A stretch of 8,253 bases of DNA from Actinomycetota bacterium (GTDB taxonomy: Bacteria > Actinomycetota > Acidimicrobiia > Acidimicrobiales > Ilumatobacteraceae). Location: contig SXWG01000157.1 in assembly GCA_005789925.1 (NCBI GenBank), forward strand, positions 1-8,253, given 5' to 3'. Both the position numbers and the translations under genes were made by a program. Shown piece by piece: positions 7,052-8,253 of the stretch; the stretch's first letter is position 1, and each line of letters starts with the position of its first letter. The notes under the pieces were generated by a model, which worked only from the letters and a program-made list of their open reading frames with translations, made no database searches and was not told the origin of the DNA.

Positions 7052-7626
7052 TTGCCGCAACGGCGAACAAAGTTCGCCAACAGCTCGTGCCCTGCAGCAG
7101 TGAGGATGCTCTCTGGGTGGAACTGCACACCTTCTACATCGACGCTCTTGTGTCGAACGCCCATCACCATTCCGTCACTAGTTCGCGCAGTCACCTGCAA
7201 CACCTCCGGCATGGAAGCTGCATCAATGACGAGTGAGTGATATCGAGTTGCTTCAAGTGGGTTCGGCAATCCTTCAAACACACCAGTGTTGTCGTGTGTG
7301 ATGTGCGATGTCTTTCCATGCAACAACTCGGGTGCGCGTACCACGTTGCCGCCATACACATGACCGATGGCCTGATGACCGAGACACACCCCGAACACTG
7401 GTGTCACACCTGCGAATGCTGTGATCGCATCACAGATGATGCCGGCCTCTTCTGGTCGCCCAGGGCCTGGGGAGAGCAACACACCATCGGGGGCCATGGC
7501 AACGGCTTCACTGACTGTGATCTGGTCGTTGCGCACCACCACCGGGTCTGCACCAAGCTCACCCAGATACTGAACAAGGTTGTAGACGAAGCTGTCATAA
7601 CTGTCGATGACGAGTACTCGTGCCAC
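7048..7626 (-). CDS. trpG: Glutamine amidotransferase, anthranilate / 4-amino-4-deoxychorismate synthase component II
   Basis: From the GTG at 7626 the product is 192 residues, the normal length of a TrpG/PabA subunit. It is a class I glutamine amidotransferase that hydrolyses glutamine and passes ammonia to a chorismate-using partner (TrpE or PabB) for tryptophan or folate synthesis. Visible motifs are Asp-Ser-Tyr-Asp-Ser-Phe at 8-13, Ser-Pro-Gly-Pro-Gly at 52-56 (oxyanion region), Gly-Val-Cys81-Leu-Gly-His-Gln (nucleophile) and His170-Pro-Glu172, completing the triad. Tyr-His-Ser-Leu at 129-132 is also family-typical. The open frame extends to 7782, but the extra 52 residues run over crgA and match no TrpG N terminus. 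A GTG at 7632 is the nearest alternative start. No synthase partner gene is in the window, so TrpG and PabA cannot be told apart; the subunit may serve both. A trpG also lies between crgA and pknB in mycobacteria, which supports synteny. Confidence 0.93.
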   Translation of the reverse strand: MARVLVIDSYDSFVYNLVQYLGELGADPVVVRNDQITVSEAVAMAPDGVLLSPGPGRPEEAGIICDAITAFAGVTPVFGVCLGHQAIGHVYGGNVVRAPELLHGKTSHITHDNTGVFEGLPNPLEATRYHSLVIDAASMPEVLQVTARTSDGMVMGVRHKSVDVEGVQFHPESILTAAGHELLANFVRRCGN

Positions 7627-7634
7627 CTCCACAG

Positions 7635-7641
7635 CCTGCCT
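7635..7641 (-). promoter_or_regulatory. Candidate ribosome binding site for trpG
   Basis: Read on the minus strand this is AGGCAGG, eight bases before the GTG at 7626. It fits that start better than the GTG at 7632, which would be only two bases away. Confidence 0.45.
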
Positions 7642-7666
7642 GCTGGGTGAGGAAACGGGGCAACCA

Positions 7667-7672
7667 ATTACA
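7667..7672 (-). promoter_or_regulatory. Possible -10 box for trpG
   Basis: On the minus strand the sequence is TGTAAT, one mismatch from TATAAT. It would place a transcript start near 7660 and a leader of about 34 bases before trpG. No convincing -35 box is seen at the right distance. It overlaps the crgA -10 candidate on the other strand by four bases. Confidence 0.3.
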
Positions 7673-7674
7673 CT
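7669..7674 (+). promoter_or_regulatory. -10 box for a leaderless crgA transcript
   Basis: TACACT matches the actinobacterial TANNNT -10 pattern. Its last base is followed by six bases and then the GTG at 7681, so the expected transcript start coincides with the first base of the start codon. No Shine-Dalgarno sequence precedes this GTG, which fits leaderless translation. The -35 region (around 7646-7651) is weak. Confidence 0.55.
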
Positions 7675-7680
7675 TGACCC

Positions 7681-8040
7681 GTGGCTCAACGCATGAACAA
7701 GCGCGGCGGACGCGTGACACCCAGGGGAACAAAACCAGGCCAGACGGGTGCAAAGGCGCATCACGATCCCACACACGTGCATTCAACCCATGACGTGGCC
7801 CCCTCCAGTCGCTACACGCCGCCCACACCAGAGTTCAAGAAACACAGTGCGCCGTGGGTGCCGTATCTCATGTTCATCTTGCTCGGCCTGGGCGCGCTTG
7901 TGATCTTGCTTTATTACGTGGGCTTTGTGCCTGGTGGCCGCTCGAACTGGTACTTGTTCACAGGTTTGGCCATGGTGCTCGGCGGTTTGTACACCGCCAC
8001 CAAATATCACTATCCAAATAAGGACCAAATAGACACTTAA
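7681..8040 (+). CDS. crgA: CrgA-type cell division membrane protein
   Basis: The product is 119 residues from the GTG at 7681. It has a basic N-terminal cytoplasmic part, the family block Arg-Tyr-Thr-Pro-Pro at 44-48, then Trp-Val-Pro at 59-61 opening a first membrane helix (about 59-81). A Pro-Gly-Gly...Asn-Trp-Tyr-Leu turn and a second helix (about 90-107) follow. This two-helix layout is that of CrgA, which in Streptomyces and mycobacteria binds FtsZ, FtsQ, FtsI or Wag31 partners and coordinates septum or pole growth. It is longer than the mycobacterial protein (93 residues), the extra length lying in the N-terminal tail, with five His among residues 27-37. An ATG at 7693 is an alternative start that would remove four residues. 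The GTG is preferred because the TACACT box places a transcript start on it. The gene diverges from trpG across 54 bases, and its neighbours (trpG, pknB cluster) are the usual ones for crgA. Confidence 0.92.
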   Translation: MAQRMNKRGGRVTPRGTKPGQTGAKAHHDPTHVHSTHDVAPSSRYTPPTPEFKKHSAPWVPYLMFILLGLGALVILLYYVGFVPGGRSNWYLFTGLAMVLGGLYTATKYHYPNKDQIDT

Positions 8041-8044
8041 AGAG

Positions 8045-8062
8045 AATGACACGCGTGTCATT
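8045..8062. repeat. Perfect 18-base palindrome downstream of crgA
   Basis: AATGACACGCGTGTCATT reads the same on both strands. It begins four bases after the crgA stop. As RNA it could fold into a seven-pair stem with a CGCG loop, but no T-run follows on either side, so it would be at best a tail-less terminator. The form also suits a dimeric repressor operator, although no promoter is evident beside it. Role undecided. Confidence 0.6.
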
Positions 8063-8072
8063 ATCCCCGTGG

Positions 8073-8093
8073 TTTTCCACAATCTGTGGAAAT
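8073..8093. repeat. Inverted repeat with DnaA-box-like arms
   Basis: TTTCCACA at 8074-8081 and TGTGGAAA at 8085-8092 are perfect inverted arms around ATC. The plus-strand nonamer TTTTCCACA at 8073-8081 fits the DnaA box consensus TTWTNCACA. The minus-strand nonamer ATTTCCACA (8093-8085) misses it by one base. TTATCCCCG at 8061-8069 is a weaker resemblance. As RNA the repeat could also form an eight-pair hairpin between the two convergent genes, without a T-run. Confidence 0.5.
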
Positions 8094-8104
8094 TCGAATG
8101 TTGG

Positions 8105-8253
8105 TCACTCGATCGGCGCGACCAAGTCCATGTCCTCGAGACAATGTTTCGGTGGCGGTGGATCTTCATCGGGGGCCATCGTCATGCGTAGTTCCACTCC
8201 GCACACGCCACAGCGATAGTTCAACTTGATACGTCGCATCTCACCGGCTGGCG
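8105..8253 (-). CDS. Small putative zinc-binding protein, C-terminal part (partial at right edge)
   Basis: On the minus strand, a frame open to the right edge ends at a TGA at 8107-8105. From an in-frame ATG at 8239 the product would be 44 residues: a basic start, Cys10-Gly-Val-Cys13, an acidic and Pro-rich middle (residues 22-30), His32-Cys33, and an acidic end. The CxxC plus HC arrangement suggests one zinc ion held by three or four Cys/His ligands, like a small zinc ribbon. The ATG has GGTGAG directly against it, too close for a normal ribosome site. The true start may therefore lie beyond the window, with Pro-Ala-Gly-Glu preceding Met. The arrangement resembles a short conserved actinobacterial protein family of unknown role as I recall it, but I cannot name it. 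It converges on crgA across the 64-base gap with the two inverted repeats. Confidence 0.6.
   Translation of the reverse strand, partial: PAGEMRRIKLNYRCGVCGVELRMTMAPDEDPPPPKHCLEDMDLVAPIE

Noticed and set aside
7237..7650. A 137-residue plus-strand open frame opposite trpG.
   Set aside because: It is antisense to a gene with a complete catalytic triad and shows no domain or ribosome site.
7627..7782. Extended N terminus of trpG (52 more residues).
   Set aside because: TrpG proteins begin just before the Val-Leu-Val-Ile-Asp strand. The extension overlaps crgA and its promoter and is rich in Cys, Ser and Arg without similarity.
8045..8092. Classic intrinsic terminator after crgA.
   Set aside because: Both inverted repeats could form hairpins, but neither is followed by a T-run on either strand, so a standard rho-independent terminator is not supported; a tail-less one remains possible.
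1..8253. tRNA, rRNA, riboswitch, insertion sequence, phage or defence genes.
   Set aside because: The window is almost fully occupied by conserved housekeeping genes, the gaps are 64 bases or shorter, and no transposase, integrase, terminal repeats or structured RNA signature was seen.

Overview
The window looks like an actinobacterial chromosome. It carries the conserved cell-wall, cell-division and Ser/Thr-phosphorylation cluster that in mycobacteria and their relatives lies near the replication origin. Start codons are mixed (ATG, GTG, TTG), and base composition is moderately GC-rich by eye. Exported tails rich in Thr and Pro recall the class Acidimicrobiia. Actinobacteriota is well supported; Acidimicrobiia is a guess.

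Layout: positions 2-7051 hold one plus-strand operon of six genes. They are the 3' part of fhaA (FHA protein), fhaB (membrane-anchored FHA protein), pstP (PP2C phosphatase with one membrane helix), rodA (SEDS peptidoglycan polymerase), pbpA (class B penicillin-binding protein) and pknB (receptor kinase with four PASTA domains). Most junctions overlap or nearly touch: TGATG twice, a 2-base gap, GTGA, then a 16-base gap. The pknA gene that sits between pbpA and pknB in mycobacteria is absent.

Positions 7048-7626 hold a minus-strand glutamine amidotransferase (trpG/pabA type). Its stop overlaps the pknB stop in a shared CTAG. A 54-base divergent gap follows, then plus-strand crgA (7681-8040), whose GTG start lies where a leaderless transcript from a TACACT -10 box would begin. 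A 64-base convergent gap (8041-8104) holds a perfect 18-base palindrome and an inverted pair of DnaA-box-like sequences. The right edge holds the 3' end of a small minus-strand protein with a CxxC...HC putative zinc site.

How it works together: PknB would sense peptidoglycan fragments through its PASTA repeats and phosphorylate division and wall proteins. FhaA and FhaB would read the phosphothreonines and PstP would erase them. RodA and PbpA form a glycan polymerase/transpeptidase pair, and CrgA is a small membrane protein of the division or elongation machinery. This is mostly a known system. The details most worth a second look are the DnaA-box-like inverted repeat, an Asp replacing the second activation-loop Thr in PknB, paired ATxxLP motifs in the PknB juxtamembrane segment, a codon-usage breakpoint inside pknB, the missing pknA, and the four-base convergent stop overlap.
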